From Stemphylium vesicarium (lineage: Eukaryota; Ascomycota; Dothideomycetes; Pleosporales; Pleosporaceae), in contig QXCR01000070.1 in assembly GCA_004380135.1 (NCBI GenBank), positions 62,001 to 126,000 on the forward strand: a DNA stretch of 64,000 nucleotides, in the 5' to 3' direction. The notes beneath the pieces are model-generated. The model searched no databases and was not told the origin of the DNA. It worked only from the letters and a program-made list of their open reading frames with translations. Below are positions 22,553 to 34,101 of this stretch, one piece after another. Numbering within the stretch: position 1 is the first letter of the stretch; each line of letters starts with the position of its first letter. Position numbers and translations under genes: made by a program.

Positions 22553-22989
22553 GATGAAATGGCTATATAGAGTGTGTCTCGAGGTAGCCCCGCTGTGAAG
22601 CCCCGAGCTTCAAGACGCCCAACAAGGGAACTACCGCTCGTGCATCCATCCATCGCGCCTGCCACGCCAAGCCCCACCGGCACTAGCGCGACTGCCCCGT
22701 TGCTTCTCATCTCCTCACTCCTAATGTCAGGCTCTTCCCTCACTTCACCTCACCTCACCTCACCTCACCCTTCACCCAGCCTCGACCTATCGCCTCAACT
22801 CGCCTAATCCTCTGGTTGCGCTCTTGTTATTTCGCGCGCCTCTAATTCTTCTTCTACTTGTACCTCTCTGTCAGAGCTTTTGACCAGAGCATTGCGACAG
22901 TTGCTCACTCTTCAGGAGCCACGACCATCCAAGTATCTTTCTAGCTTTGCTTGCCAATTCCAGTCTTGTTTTTCATCTAAACCCACAAA
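22553..22989. promoter_or_regulatory. Divergent promoter, GYP1 / HRP1
   Basis: 437 bp between divergent start codons. It contains a (ctcac)n run at 22740-22772, and CT-rich leader sequence (ttcttcttctacttgtacctctctg) before the HRP1 ATG. Confidence 0.55.
22740..22772. repeat. (CCTCA)n pentanucleotide repeat
   Basis: Five to six cctca units in the shared GYP1/HRP1 promoter. Confidence 0.85.
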
Positions 22990-25900
22990 ATGGCCGACGA
23001 CAACTACGAGGACGATATCTTTGATGATCTGTGAGTATTTAAACCCGCTAGATGCGCTGCCCTCAGCCATTACTACGCGATGCCGAACACTGCTGACCAC
23101 CGATCAGTTACGATGACGAGCCCAGTGCGCAGCAAGCGCCAGCCGCACCTGCACCTGCCCCCAAAGCCGAACCGGAGCCAACACCAGCCGAGCCTGCGAG
23201 CGCGCCGCCCCAGGATACCACGCAGAGTCACGGCCAAGATGCAGCTTCTTGGCCAGCTCAGGGTGCGACAGAAGAAGACTCGCACATGGACCAGTCTGGT
23301 TACAACGCAGGGGGTGAACAACAGTCTTATGACAACGCGCCCATAGAGGATGACAACTATGGGCCAATTAACGTGAAAGAGGACGGGTAAGTGACACATT
23401 TTTGATACCGTCTAAATACTCCAGAGGCGCATCAAAAGGTAAATTTATATACGACGCAAAGTACGTGCGACAGCCGACTACACACCATTACCAGGATTAA
23501 TACCACCGCCGACCGTATGAGACAAAGTGTTGGAGCATCACACAGCGACTGTAGGGGCCGTCTATTGCTTGATTGATCTGAGGCGCCGTCATGGAGCATA
23601 CTCTGGGCCTTCTTGTGCGCTTGTACCGTCCAAGAGTATTGGGTCATGAATAGCCAGTCTGGTATAAGGCTCAGGAGCTTGACATGATGCGAAGATTTGC
23701 AGGCCGCGTCGCCCATTTGGCTTGGCGTTCAAAACATGGCGGATTAGGCCACCAAGCTTGGTTGTTGGAAGAAGCTGGAAGACACGGGTCAACGGCTCTG
23801 CAGTACTCAGAACCACTATCAACGCGCCTTTCGCAAGGACTATCGCGGCTTGCCCGAACTTTGGCAGCGCCTCTTGTCGATATATACCTAGGTACTTGAT
23901 AGCGCGTACCAACAACGCAAGCAGAGGATAGCTACCGAGTTGCATGAAAGTCTGTTCAGACGTTTGCACTCGAATTCATAGCAGAACACAGACGCTTCAT
24001 CCGAATCAAACTGTGCCTTTGCAGGGCTACTTTTGAACCTCGAAATATCGATCTTGAGTACGTGGGGTGCGTTGCTAGTCGACATGATTGGTGTACGCCA
24101 CAAGATTCGACACGTTCGGAATAGGACGCGGCGCGGGAGACGGTTTCGCTTAAACATCCACGCGCCAGCGGTATGCTGCATACTGCCATTCTCACCAACA
24201 ACACTCCGAAGGCGAAGGTGCGCGAATGCAAAGTACCCGAATCCGTCGACATGGCCACGCCTAGGCTTTCATGATGCTACAAGCTTACGCCTGCCTATAC
24301 CACCAACGCGAATGGCGGACATCTCGACTCACCCTCGCACGTCTACGACTTCCCTGGCGCTTCACAGCAGCCTCGCAACCTCAACACCACTGGACGACGC
24401 CAACATAGCGGAAATGCGCGCCTCTCCTCATACACCCGGTCGGAACTCGCACCAACTTTCTACCCTAGGATGGTGGCTACATACAAGGAAGTCGGCTTTA
24501 CAAGATGCAACCACCATTGTACACGTCTTCGATATGGCAACCATATTGGAATATCGTCATTGTATCCGCCCTCTGGAATAACCCCCGAATAGCAACTCCC
24601 GACGACTTGTGATGCGCCTTATTGCTCCCCTTGTACTCTTGTTTTCATCTGATTCCCGCAGACGTACTGACATCTATCTCAGCAAGATGTTTATCGGTGG
24701 ACTGAACTGGGAAACCACTGAGGGTACGTATATTCACAAGAAGACCGTCATTCCCGAAGCTATTTCATCTGATTCCGACATCTTCCGCCATAACCCTAAA
24801 TGTACAATTCACTGACTCCCGATATACAGAATCTCTCAAGGGTTACTTCTCACAATTCGGTGAGGTCAGCGAGTGCACCGTCATGCGCGACTCCGCAACT
24901 GGCCGATCGCGAGGCTTTGGTTTCCTTACATTCAAGGACCCCAAGTGCGTCAATATTGTCATGGTCAAGGAACACTACCTTGACGGCAAGATCGTATGTT
25001 CAAAGTCGTTTTGAGTGCTAGTCATTTACTAATAACAACCAGATTGATCCCAAACGCGCTATCCCCCGTGAGGAACAGGAACGAACCAGCAAGATCTTCG
25101 TCGGCGGTGTCAGCCAAGAAGCAACAGAGGAAGACTTCACAAACTTCTTCAAGCAGTTCGGTCGCGTGGTTGACGCTACGCTCATGATGGACAAGGAAAC
25201 TGGCCGACCCCGTGGTTTCGGTTTCGTTACCTTTGACGGCGACGCAGCTGTAGACGCCACACTGCGCGGCCCCCTTCAGATTCTCGGCAAGCAAATCGAG
25301 GTCAAGCGGGCCCAGCCCCGTGGCAACATGCGCGACGATGAAGGAGGCGACGGCGGCAAGAAGTTCGGCCGCAACAACAAGTTCAACAAGTTCAACGATG
25401 GCGGAAACGGTGGTCATGGTGGCGGCGGCGGCGGCGGCTACGACAACGGCGGAGGAAACATGCAAGCCCAAGGCGGCAACAGCGCCATGTCTCCTGCCAT
25501 GATGGCTCAATACTGGCAGCGCATGCAGCAGTACTTCCAGTCCATGCAGCAAACGCTGGCCCAACAGCAAGCTGGTGGTGGCATGCCTGGCAATCCTATG
25601 GGTGGCATGGGCGGTATGAACCCAATGCAGATGCAGCAGATGCAACAGCAGATGATGAACCAGGGCATGAACCGCGGCAACGGTTCCCCCAACCCACAGA
25701 TGATGGGAGGCCCTGGTGGCATGAACCCAATGCAAATGCAACAAATGCAGCAGATGCAGATGGCACAGATGCAAGGCGGCGGCAACGGCAGCGGCCCTGG
25801 TGGACCAGGAGGACCCGGAGGACCTGGAGGACCTGGAGGACCCGGAATGATGAGTCCTCAAGGCGGCCAAAACGCCGGACCTCGTCCCGCATACACAGCG

Positions 25901-26266
25901 CAAGACCAGCTCGCCTTTGAGCAGCAAAAGTACGAGCAGCAGCAAGCTCGTCGCCAGCAGCAACTCTCCGGCCCCGGTAACTTTGGCGGTGCCCAGGGTG
26001 GTGGCCCAGCCAGCTGGGACGGCATGTATGACGACGCTCCTCCACCAAACGTTCCTTCCGGCCCCGGCGGCGGCCGCGGCGGCTTCAGGAATAACCGTTC
26101 TCGCCAGGGCTCCAGCCAGCCTCCTGCCGGCGGTGGCGGCCAGGCTCCTATCAACGCGCCTACCGGACCGAAGAACGCTGGTGTCAGGGGTGCGAACTAC
26201 CGCGGCGGAGGTCACCGTGGTGGTGGTGGCTTCAGACATCAGCCGTATGGTGGTCGTGGTGGCTAG
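22990..26266 (+). CDS. HRP1: Hrp1/Nab4-like hnRNP (two RRMs, RGG tail)
   Basis: Five exons (22990-23030, 23108-23386, 24683-24723, 24830-24993, 25043-26266), 582 aa. In yeast, Hrp1 is cleavage factor IB: it binds UA-rich elements for mRNA 3'-end formation and shuttles between nucleus and cytoplasm. An acidic, Ala/Pro-rich N-terminus precedes RRM1 (residues about 108-180; RNP2 KMFIGGLNW, RNP1 RGFGFLTF) and RRM2 (about 191-265; KIFVGG, RGFGFVTF). Beyond lies a Gly/Asn/Met/Gln-rich region (PMQMQQMQQQM, GGPGGPGGPGGPG) ending in RGG-like repeats. Intron 2 (23387-24682) is 1296 nt, about 20 times the window norm. Its acceptor was placed at ctatctcag after a ctgac branch sequence because this gives KEDG-KMFIGG as in relatives; an acceptor 21 nt earlier would add seven residues in frame. 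Confidence 0.92.
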
Positions 26267-29008
26267 GTTAACAGGTCATCTGGATGCCTGTCTCGCAGTC
26301 AAGTCAAGCAACCGAACTGGAGGGAAAGTCGGTCATGTGGCTAAACGAAGAAGATATTTTTCCTTGTCCTTCCAGGAAGCATGGGCATTGTGGCTAGCTG
26401 GCGATTGTAAAACGGCGGGGCGAGTAATGATGAGATCTGTGTGTCGCGTGCCATAAGCTGAGCTTCTTGTCTCTGTCGATTTTCTTCTCCTTCGAAGCTG
26501 GGGGGAATGGAAGCTCGAAAAGATTGACCGAAAATTGCAGCAAAAGGGATCGAATGGCGTGTTTTTTCTTTTTCTTTTTCTCTTCCTTCATTGTATACTA
26601 GCTATTTTTCTCACACTCACAAAAAAAGGCATGGTTTGGCGTCTTGCGAAGATTGGACATGTGTGTGTGTGTGTGACGTGGACGGGGTTCACGTGTCGTG
26701 TATCGTGTTGCCATTTCCATTGACAACAGCACTGCATCCTTTGCGCTAGCAAATAGAGGGGAAGAGAGATTTTGAGCCGCAGGACCAGCGTTACGAGACA
26801 TTGTAACGATGTTGGTGGTTTTTCTTTTCGCTGCAAAACAGCGGTGCTCGTAGATGTACTATAGCGAGTCTTCGCTTTTAGGTCTGAAGGGCGGAGGGCA
26901 TGCATTATCACTCATGTTCTTTCAGGCTCTTGTTTTCGTCTTGGTGATGATGTGGTAAGCGAAGAGGAGAAGGGAAGCCCGCAGACATACCCCAGCCTGC
27001 GGTGGTGTTTTATTAATGAAAGATAGAATAGAAGTGGTTCATATATGACCTCTTCGTCGTTTTTCTTTGGACTGTGTGCTTTGCGGCGAGATACAAAAGG
27101 TTATGGAGTTATCAACGGAAAGACACACATGCGTCCTCCCATCCTTTGGTTCAGGTAGATTTCCTCTCGACGAAAATGTTGTTTCCACACGACAGTCTTC
27201 CAAGCAGAACATCATGTCTGCCTTGACTTACGGTTTTTTTTTAGAAGGAGACGAACGCAGACATACTATATCTTCATGTCATTTTTTGGAAGGGCGGAAG
27301 CATACATCATCCTTTCCTAATGGTTTTTAGGTACCTATATTTATCTTTTTCAAGTAAGGTAGTCAAGAAGAGAAGGTAAGAGGCGCAGAATAGGTATTTA
27401 TACCCAAACCCCGAACTAATTCCCTGAGTGTACATGGAATCTGTATCTTGGATTTTCTGGGCAGACGCAGACATGCTAACTGCGCGTGCATTTTCGAGGC
27501 AGCCGGAAGCAGACATACAGTCTTTGGATGCGAGTCTTAGACATTCACTTCAATTTTTCCAAGCGAGAGAGTAAATAAGAGCAAGAAACAGGCGACAGAT
27601 GAAGTTTTTAAAACTAAGCCAGAAACCATCATTCTTGGTGCTGATGTATTTTGTACCTTGGATTTTCTGGACGGACGTCGACACAGACACAGTATCCTAA
27701 AGAGTGTTTTTTTAGAAAGGTGGAAGCAGACATAGCTGTTTTTAGGCTGCTTTTAGGGATGTCTTTGAGGGAAAGGTAAAGAAGAAGAAGAAGGAGAAAG
27801 AAGATGTTAAAGGCGAAGGAGAGGTATTTATACCCAAGTCATGAACTAACTCCCTAACGTATAGTATGCAGAGAAGGATAAAACCACGCACGGACATGAT
27901 CATAGGCGTTACGGTTTCTATTTGGTTTTTAGACGCGCGTCTCTCTCAAGTGAGGTAGTCAAAAAGAGTAAAGTAAGAGTAAAATGGCTGGTATTTATAC
28001 ACATGCCACGAACTAGTCTCCCCTCAGCGCACAGTAAGTATATAAAAGGAGAATCCACCGCACCGACATCATAATATGCATTGTTGTTTTTGTTCAACTT
28101 TTGGGCACACATCTTGTTCAAGTGAGGAAGCGAAGAGAAGAAGGTAGAAGTAAAACGAGAGGTATTTATGTTTAAACCACGAAGCATTTACCTATCCGCG
28201 CAGGATCGTGACCCCAGCTGAGAGACTAACATATCTCTCGACGACTGTGATTTCGTGCAGACCCCACGCGGGCCCCAAGCCCATGAGAATCTTGTCGATT
28301 GTCCTTTTTCCCTAGCTTTTGAGGGGCATCAAAGTGCAGGAAATACAAGCGCAGACGCTTCAAAATGTTCTTCTTCTTCTCACGAACAAGAAGACATGTG
28401 TCTGAGGCGAAGATTTTTTTAATTTCAAGTCTTGACTTTTATTAGATGTTCTATGAGGGGATAGGAAAAACTCAGTAAGAGAAATGGCTGCTCTTTTATC
28501 CTTGGCACCGTCTATAAGAGCACCACTCTTAGCCTGTTTCTCGTCTGTTCTTACCACCATCTTTCACGCGCTTGTGGCGGCGGTCGAAATTCTTAACAAA
28601 TGAACTCACGGCTTTTTTTCCTCTGCGTGCTTTTCTAAACTTAACTTTGCTGAAAAGCCGTGAGCATGTGAATAGTATTGGTTAGAACACTAACATGATA
28701 AAGAAAAAAGGGCAGGATAAAGAAGGATGAAATTAGTTGTGCTAGCATTATGGATTTTGGCAAGGAAGGGCGTACTAAAAGGTCACGGTGGCCTGTCGTG
28801 TCACTCTTTCCGACCTTCTTGAGAGATGGGGTAAACACGATGGCACGAGTGACGAGAGCCAAAAAAGCAGAACGATTTGATGTAAGCCTTTTTCTAGCTA
28901 TCTCAGACGTACCCAGGAATCTCTACGAAAGGCGACACAAAAGCTACATTCATGGGAAACCGTGCTTTCCCCCTACACCTCCTCACCCCACACCTATGCA
29001 CTTCCCGC
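26267..29008. other. Gene-free stretch between HRP1 and ADE2
   Basis: 2.74 kb between convergent stop codons, AT-richer than its surroundings. The first 0.8 kb should hold the HRP1 3' UTR and a (tg)n run near 26660-26674. From about 27250 to 28190 it is a diverged tandem array, listed separately. 28200-29000 has short low-complexity tracts and no recognisable gene. The minus-strand frames (27307-27516, 27918-28187, 28360-28560) are products of the repeats and show no family resemblance. Confidence 0.5.
27290..28190. repeat. Diverged tandem array, five units of about 170-215 bp
   Basis: The element tcaagtgaggtagtcaa recurs in diverged form at about 27350, 27558, 27764, 27946 and 28118 (spacing 208, 206, 182, 172). 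It is followed each time by a purine-rich stretch. The palindrome-like aggtatttataccc then occurs at 27392 and 27832, with degenerate copies at 27989 and 28160. The blocks cttggattttctgg (27447, 27657) and ggaagcagacata (27505, 27722) repeat with 210-217 bp spacing. On the minus strand each unit reads as a tataaata box followed by a pyrimidine-rich tract. Order is conserved while sequence is diverged, so the array is old. Confidence 0.75.
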
Positions 29009-30715
29009 CTATTTGCCCATGCCCTTCAAATAAGCCTCCCACCCATCCTCAAGCAACGCCTTATCCTTGCGCAAAACCTCGACCTCATTCCCCTCCATCC
29101 ACACCCTCAACCTCTCCCGCACAGCCAGATCCTCCGCGCCCAGAATCCTCACAGCCAACAGCGCCGCATTCGTAGAATTGTTGATACCGACAGTAGCCAC
29201 AGGCTCGCCGCGCGGCATCTGAGTCATGCTAACCAGACTGTCCCAGCCATCCATGACGCTCGCCTTGACAGGCAGCCCGATAACAGGGAGCGTAGTCCAC
29301 GACGCGCACATACCGGGGAGATGAGCGGCGCCACCCGCGGCGCCAATGATGACCTTGAGGCTCGTCTGCGACGCGTTCTTGGAGAACTCGCGTAGCCAAT
29401 CGGGCGTGCGGTGCGCAGAGGTAATGCGCGTGGTGAAGGGGATTTGCAGCTTGGTTAGGATCTCGAGACCGGTGCGGAGGACGGGCAGATCGGAGTCGGA
29501 GCCCATGATGACAGCGACAAGAGGCTCTTCTTTGGTTTTAGCGTCTGTTGAGCTGCTGACGGCTTTTCCTTTCTGCGCGTCCACAAAGTCGATGAGGGGT
29601 TGCATCTCGCGTTCGGCGGCGGAGAGGGTTGGCGCTGTCATTGTGATGTGACCCATCTTGCGTCCTGGGCGCGCATCACCCTTACCGTAGAGGTGAATTG
29701 AGGCGTTGGGCGACTCTAGCGCTTTCTTTGCTACCTGAACGTGTGAGTCTGGGGTCTTGCCACCGAGGATGTTGAGCATGATTGAGGGCTCGCGGAGACG
29801 GAGGCTGGACTGTGAGATTGGTAGGTCCAGGATGGCGCGGAGGTGGGCATCGTATTGTGAGATGGGGCAGGCTTCGATTGTGTAGTGACCAGAGTTGTGT
29901 GGACGAGGCGCGATCTCGTTGATGAGTAGGCTGTCGTCCTTGAGAAGGAACATCTCTACACCAAAGACGCCCTTGCCTTCGAAGGCCCCGATGGCCTTCT
30001 TTGCCAGTTCTTGGGCTTGTTGTGAGGCCTTTTCTGATACGTTGCGTGGTGGAGCGTAAGTGAGCTTGCAGATGCTGTCCTCATGTACAGTCTCCACAGT
30101 AGGGAAAGTGAGTACGCCGTCCTTGGTCTTAACAACCATGACTGCAAGCTCCATCCTAAAGTCCGCCCATCGCTCGGCATATAGTGGGCGCTTGCCTAAT
30201 GCTTCAAATGCTGCACCGACATCTGCCTCGCTCTTTACCACAAAGTTTCCCTTGCCATCGTAGGCTTCTGTCTTGCTCTTGAGCATGAAGGGATAGCCAT
30301 AAGAGGACCCCACTTCTTTCAATCCTTCAACTCCTTTGCCTTCGAGATCAATGCTGTCCGCGACATCGACCCCATGCTCTTTCAGGTACTGCTTTTGCGC
30401 GTATTTATCTTTGATCGTCCGTAGGGTTTTCCAGCTCGGTTCAACAACCACTTGCCCCGCAACCTCCTCTAGCATGTGGGTATCCACATGTTCGATCTCG
30501 ACAGTGACGACATCGCAAGACTGCGCGAGTTGTTTCACAGCTGCTGCATCCTTGAAAGATCCCTCGATATGTCCATCGTGCGCCGAAATCTGCTTTGCTG
30601 GTGATGCTGCTGCGTCCAAGACGTTGACTTGGACATTAAGACGATTTGCGGCTTCGATGAGCATGCGACCGAGTTGGCCTCCACCCAGTACACCGACCTT
30701 GCGACTGTCGACCAT
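29009..30715 (-). CDS. ADE2: Phosphoribosylaminoimidazole carboxylase (Ade2), PurK-PurE fusion
   Basis: A single uninterrupted frame of 568 aa, the usual size of fungal Ade2. The N-terminal PurK-like part begins KVGVLGGGQLGRMLIEAA, carries an ATP-grasp fold (YPFMLKSKTEAYDGKGN; EIAPRPHNSGHYTIEA) and extends to about residue 390. The C-terminal PurE-like AIR carboxylase part has VAVIMGSDSDLPV near 407, TRITSAHRTP and IIGAAGGAAHLPGM. Together they convert AIR to CAIR in de novo purine synthesis. The start at MVDSRKVGVLGG matches the family. Loss of this gene in yeasts gives red adenine auxotrophs. No intron, in contrast to most genes here. Confidence 0.97.
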   Translation of the reverse strand: MVDSRKVGVLGGGQLGRMLIEAANRLNVQVNVLDAAASPAKQISAHDGHIEGSFKDAAAVKQLAQSCDVVTVEIEHVDTHMLEEVAGQVVVEPSWKTLRTIKDKYAQKQYLKEHGVDVADSIDLEGKGVEGLKEVGSSYGYPFMLKSKTEAYDGKGNFVVKSEADVGAAFEALGKRPLYAERWADFRMELAVMVVKTKDGVLTFPTVETVHEDSICKLTYAPPRNVSEKASQQAQELAKKAIGAFEGKGVFGVEMFLLKDDSLLINEIAPRPHNSGHYTIEACPISQYDAHLRAILDLPISQSSLRLREPSIMLNILGGKTPDSHVQVAKKALESPNASIHLYGKGDARPGRKMGHITMTAPTLSAAEREMQPLIDFVDAQKGKAVSSSTDAKTKEEPLVAVIMGSDSDLPVLRTGLEILTKLQIPFTTRITSAHRTPDWLREFSKNASQTSLKVIIGAAGGAAHLPGMCASWTTLPVIGLPVKASVMDGWDSLVSMTQMPRGEPVATVGINNSTNAALLAVRILGAEDLAVRERLRVWMEGNEVEVLRKDKALLEDGWEAYLKGMGK

Positions 30716-31156
30716 TTTGTAGATGTTGAGGTTAATGTCAATTGAGTACTGTGTTGCAATGACTAGTTTAGGACATTACGTGGGTTAGAGACGCTAGCGT
30801 CGCGGTTGGTTGGATGTGGGGGAGCCGCAGAAAATTTGACGAGAAAAGTTCGACGTCCTGTGATGGTATACAGAATTTCCAAATGCGGGTAAAAGGTCCT
30901 ATAGAAGGCTGCACATATTCATAGGAATTCTTCAGCGTCACGGCAGGTATAAGTTCACGTATCAAAGATGAGATTTCATGGGTTGACCATGAGCTCGGAA
31001 GAGCCCATTTGTATGCTTTCATTTCATGTTGAGCATTGAGTATCTTTTTGCAGGCCTTCAAAGAGCCATTGCTAGTCATGATGCACGCCTCGTAAGTGAA
31101 TTCCCATGACCTTGACCACGCCAAACCAGAGAAACCGAACCACTTGTAGCACACGC
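30716..31156. other. Intergenic, ADE2 promoter / eL18 3' end
   Basis: 441 bp between two minus-strand genes. I see no clear Gcn4- or Bas1-type site that I would defend, and no gene. Confidence 0.4.
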
Positions 31157-31983
31157 TTAGACCTTGAAACCACGCGACCTTCTGCGACCACGGGCACGCT
31201 CGAACTTGCGGCCCTTGCTCTCGACGTAAGGCTTCTTGTGAGAGTGGGGACCGAAGCCGAAGTGCTTGAATGCCTCACGGGCGTTCTTGGGTCCACGGAG
31301 GAGGAGGGTGTTGGATCCGGTGGGGGAACGGGTAGCGACCTCGTCGATGGTGAGGCACTCACCGCCAGCCTTCTCGATGCGAGCACGGGCAGAGGCAGTG
31401 AAGCGGAGAGCCGCAACCGAGAGCTTGGGGACCTCGAGCATGCGGTTGTCGTCAGTGACGGTACCGACCTGATTGTGAATTAGCCAGTCGTCTGCAGAGT
31501 TGTATCTGGGAGCCGTACAATGACGATGGTCTTGCCCTCGTGAGTCTTCGCGGAGTGCTTGCTGGCCGCGTTGGCGACGATCTTGGAGATCGAGACCGGC
31601 TATCGCATGTCAGTTATTTTGTCGGGCGGAATTTCATGTCATCGGCGTCTTACGGGACGGTTGGTCTTGGACATCATGAGACGGCGCAGAACCGTCTTGT
31701 TGAAGGCGGCGTCGGTGCGGCCTGTCCTTGTTAGCACAAACTTTGAGCGCGATTCCAGTCGGAGTACTTACGAGCCAGGAACTTGTAAAGACGCACCAAC
31801 AACTTGACGTAGGGGTTGGTGGACTTAGGGACCTCTGTATACTCGTCAATCTCTCTCCTCTCGAAGGCTCATGTTGCGTCTAGAAGACAGCTGGTCGCCA
31901 GCGCATTGCTGCGCCGACTCGACGGGGGTTCACATACTGCGGTGCCCGTCTCGAACATGGTGGCGGTCGAGGTCAATTCCCAT
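31157..31983 (-). CDS. RPL18: Large-subunit ribosomal protein eL18
   Basis: Five exons on the minus strand: 31983-31938, 31834-31772, 31721-31654, 31599-31519, 31468-31157; 189 aa. The N-terminus MGIDLDRHHVRDGHRKVPKS and the C-terminal ESKGRKFERARGRRRSRGF are near-invariant eL18 signatures; the core RPPVSISKIVANAA is also present. It is a structural protein of the cytosolic 60S subunit. Introns are 103, 50, 54 and 50 nt; the first lies inside the conserved HRK, as common for ribosomal-protein genes. Confidence 0.96.
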
Positions 31984-32749
31984 CTTGACTGATTTTGCGT
32001 GTTGTGCTGGGGGTTAGTAACGACTGGAGAAGTGAAGTTCGCGATGACAGAGGAAATTGCGAAATAGGCCAGGTTGGCGTGGCGTGGTCTGTGCGTAGCG
32101 AGCAAACTGCAACTGTGACCCGTGGACTCCACCACCTGCAAGCGCTTGGAAGTATTCTTACTAGCGCTGCATCCAGTGGTATCCATCTAGATGGTGAGCC
32201 AAGTCCTGACAATCAGAGATGCCGGATGCGATGTTTGTATTACGGATTCCACGGCAGCAGTTTTTGCCCATCTAGCGGCAACGGATTCGAAATATAACGC
32301 CTCAACCCAATCCAGAATGGTCAGTCGAATTTCTTAGTCCCATCACCAAGACCGCATCTCATCACGTTCAAAGAAATAAGTCGCTTCACAAGCAATTACC
32401 ATTATGTAAGCTACAAGTATACACTTTCGCTCGCAGTCGCTGTGAATGCCTGCAAGATCTATATATGACAAAAACGCGTGACTTAATCATTTCCCCGTCA
32501 TTGCTCCCCGACATGCTGTGGTACCCAGGGTCGCATCCTAAATCACAAACTTCCGAGACACAGGTTCACTCGGCTTGAGAGTCCTGCTCGTCTATTCGTA
32601 TAACACCAGTCACCGTACACCTCAAGCCTGCTCCAAGCCAAGGATAAAAAGACAAAAAAGAAGAGTAAGGCGAGAGATGCTCGCAGAATGCGTCAACGGC
32701 TCACTGGAGGCTCCAAAGTGGTGCTTGCGGCTTTTGGACCATGAGCACT
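31984..32749. other. Intergenic, eL18 promoter / transporter 3' end
   Basis: 766 bp between two minus-strand genes, containing the ribosomal-protein promoter. No gene seen. Confidence 0.4.
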
Positions 32750-34101
32750 TTAAGGCTTGTCACCGATGAGCTTGCCGATACCATTGTAGACCTGGTTGGT
32801 CGAGTCGGGGGCGTAACGCGGTCCGAGGGAACCGAGAACCAGGAACATGCCAATGACAACGGCCGCGAATACCATGAGCTTGCGGAGAACAGGCCTGCTG
32901 TGGCCAAGCTCCTGCCACTTCATGCTGCCCTGACCGAGGTACTCCTTGAGCTTCTCGCCGCCAAGCTTGTAGTAAACGAGACCACCGAGAGCAATAGCGT
33001 AACCGAAAGCCTGGAGGGGTGTGACGGGGTCCTTGAAAAGGAACATGGAGGCAAAGACGAGGAGGATGTCCTTGAGTACACCGGAGAGAGTAAGGACGAG
33101 CGAGGAGGTCTTGCCGATCTGGAGACTTGTAAGTAAAGGTTGGAGAATTGGACAAAAGTAAACTTACCAAGAAGACAACAGAGACGTTGAGCAGGAACGC
33201 GACAGATGCGTTGGCAAGCAGAGTGATCATGCCGACGCGGTCAATGTCAGCCATGGTCATGACAGGCAGCTCAGTGAAGAGCAAAATGCAGCCGTTGATG
33301 ACAGCGCAAGCGGGAGCGTAGTAGTAGAGGGAGACGAGCGGGTCCATCTTGAAATCCGCACCGCTGAGCAGGCGCTGGACCATGACCAGGCGAACAGCCT
33401 CGAAAGCGATACCGGCGCACTGGAAGAGGAAACCAACCATGACGAACTGGATCTCGCCCATGGAGGCGATAACGACACCGATGACAATGAAGGACACGTT
33501 GCCGAGCGTCTTCAGGTTGACGGGCGATACACCGAGACCCCAGGTGGTGATGAGGACAGCAACAGGCATAGTAGCCTTGAGCATCTGGATGAAAGCCACA
33601 CTCAGGTACAGGTATGCCTGGTTACCGCAGATCAAGCTCATACTGAAGAAGATACCGATGGGGACAATAGCTCGCAGATAGACGCGCCCGGTCATGGGCA
33701 CCTTCTTTCTTGAGTCGAGGATGGTAGTGAAGCGGGCGAGGATCTGGGTCATGACCGTCGCGAAGACCAAATGCCATGTTGTGAGGAAGATGGGGTAGTC
33801 TGTCGCTGGTGTTAGCATGCGCTTTGGGGGTGGAGCCGAGTACACGTACGGAATTTGGCAGTGTCTAGGATGTACTTGTTGAAGACGATTGTGCTGGAAC
33901 TGAGGGTAATCCATGTGCTGCATGGCAATTAGTCGCTGTCATGGGTAGCAGGTGGATTCTGACATACGCAATGTATACCGCGGGATGGAAAGATGGCGGC
34001 TCAGGTGCTGACTTCTGCGCATCGGGGTTGACAGTAGGCAGTACTGGCAGGGCGGTGTCGCGCGAGGCCTCGACCGAGGATCTAGCCTTCTCGTCTGACA
34101 T
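32750..34101 (-). CDS. glfB: TPT/nucleotide-sugar transporter family protein, probable UDP-galactofuranose transporter (GlfB-like)
   Basis: Four exons on the minus strand: 34101-33968, 33917-33850, 33799-33168, 33118-32750; 400 aa. About ten hydrophobic segments follow a hydrophilic N-terminus, with family blocks WITLSSSTIVFNKYIL, TWHLVFATVMTQIL, FIQMLKATMPVAVL, RLVMVQRLLSGADFKMDPL and IGKTSSLVLTLSGVLKDI. This is the drug/metabolite transporter superfamily, triose-phosphate/nucleotide-sugar branch, usually in Golgi membranes. The KMDPLVSLYY block matches the fungal subgroup containing Aspergillus GlfB as I recall it. The gene lies divergently next to UDP-galactopyranose mutase, as glfB does beside glfA in A. 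fumigatus; the specific substrate is inferred mainly from that. All introns are 49-50 nt. Confidence 0.8.

Noticed and set aside
23589..23969. 126-codon minus-strand frame in the HRP1 intron as a nested gene
   Set aside because: No domain, overlaps another open frame on the plus strand; kept only as part of the long-intron observation.
25022..26239. 405-codon minus-strand frame
   Set aside because: Antisense shadow of the Gly/Met/Gln-rich part of HRP1; its His/Leu/Val runs mirror the repetitive sense codons.
27290..28190. CRISPR-like array
   Set aside because: The repeated units are about 200 bp, diverged and without short identical repeats or uniform spacers; the genome is fungal.
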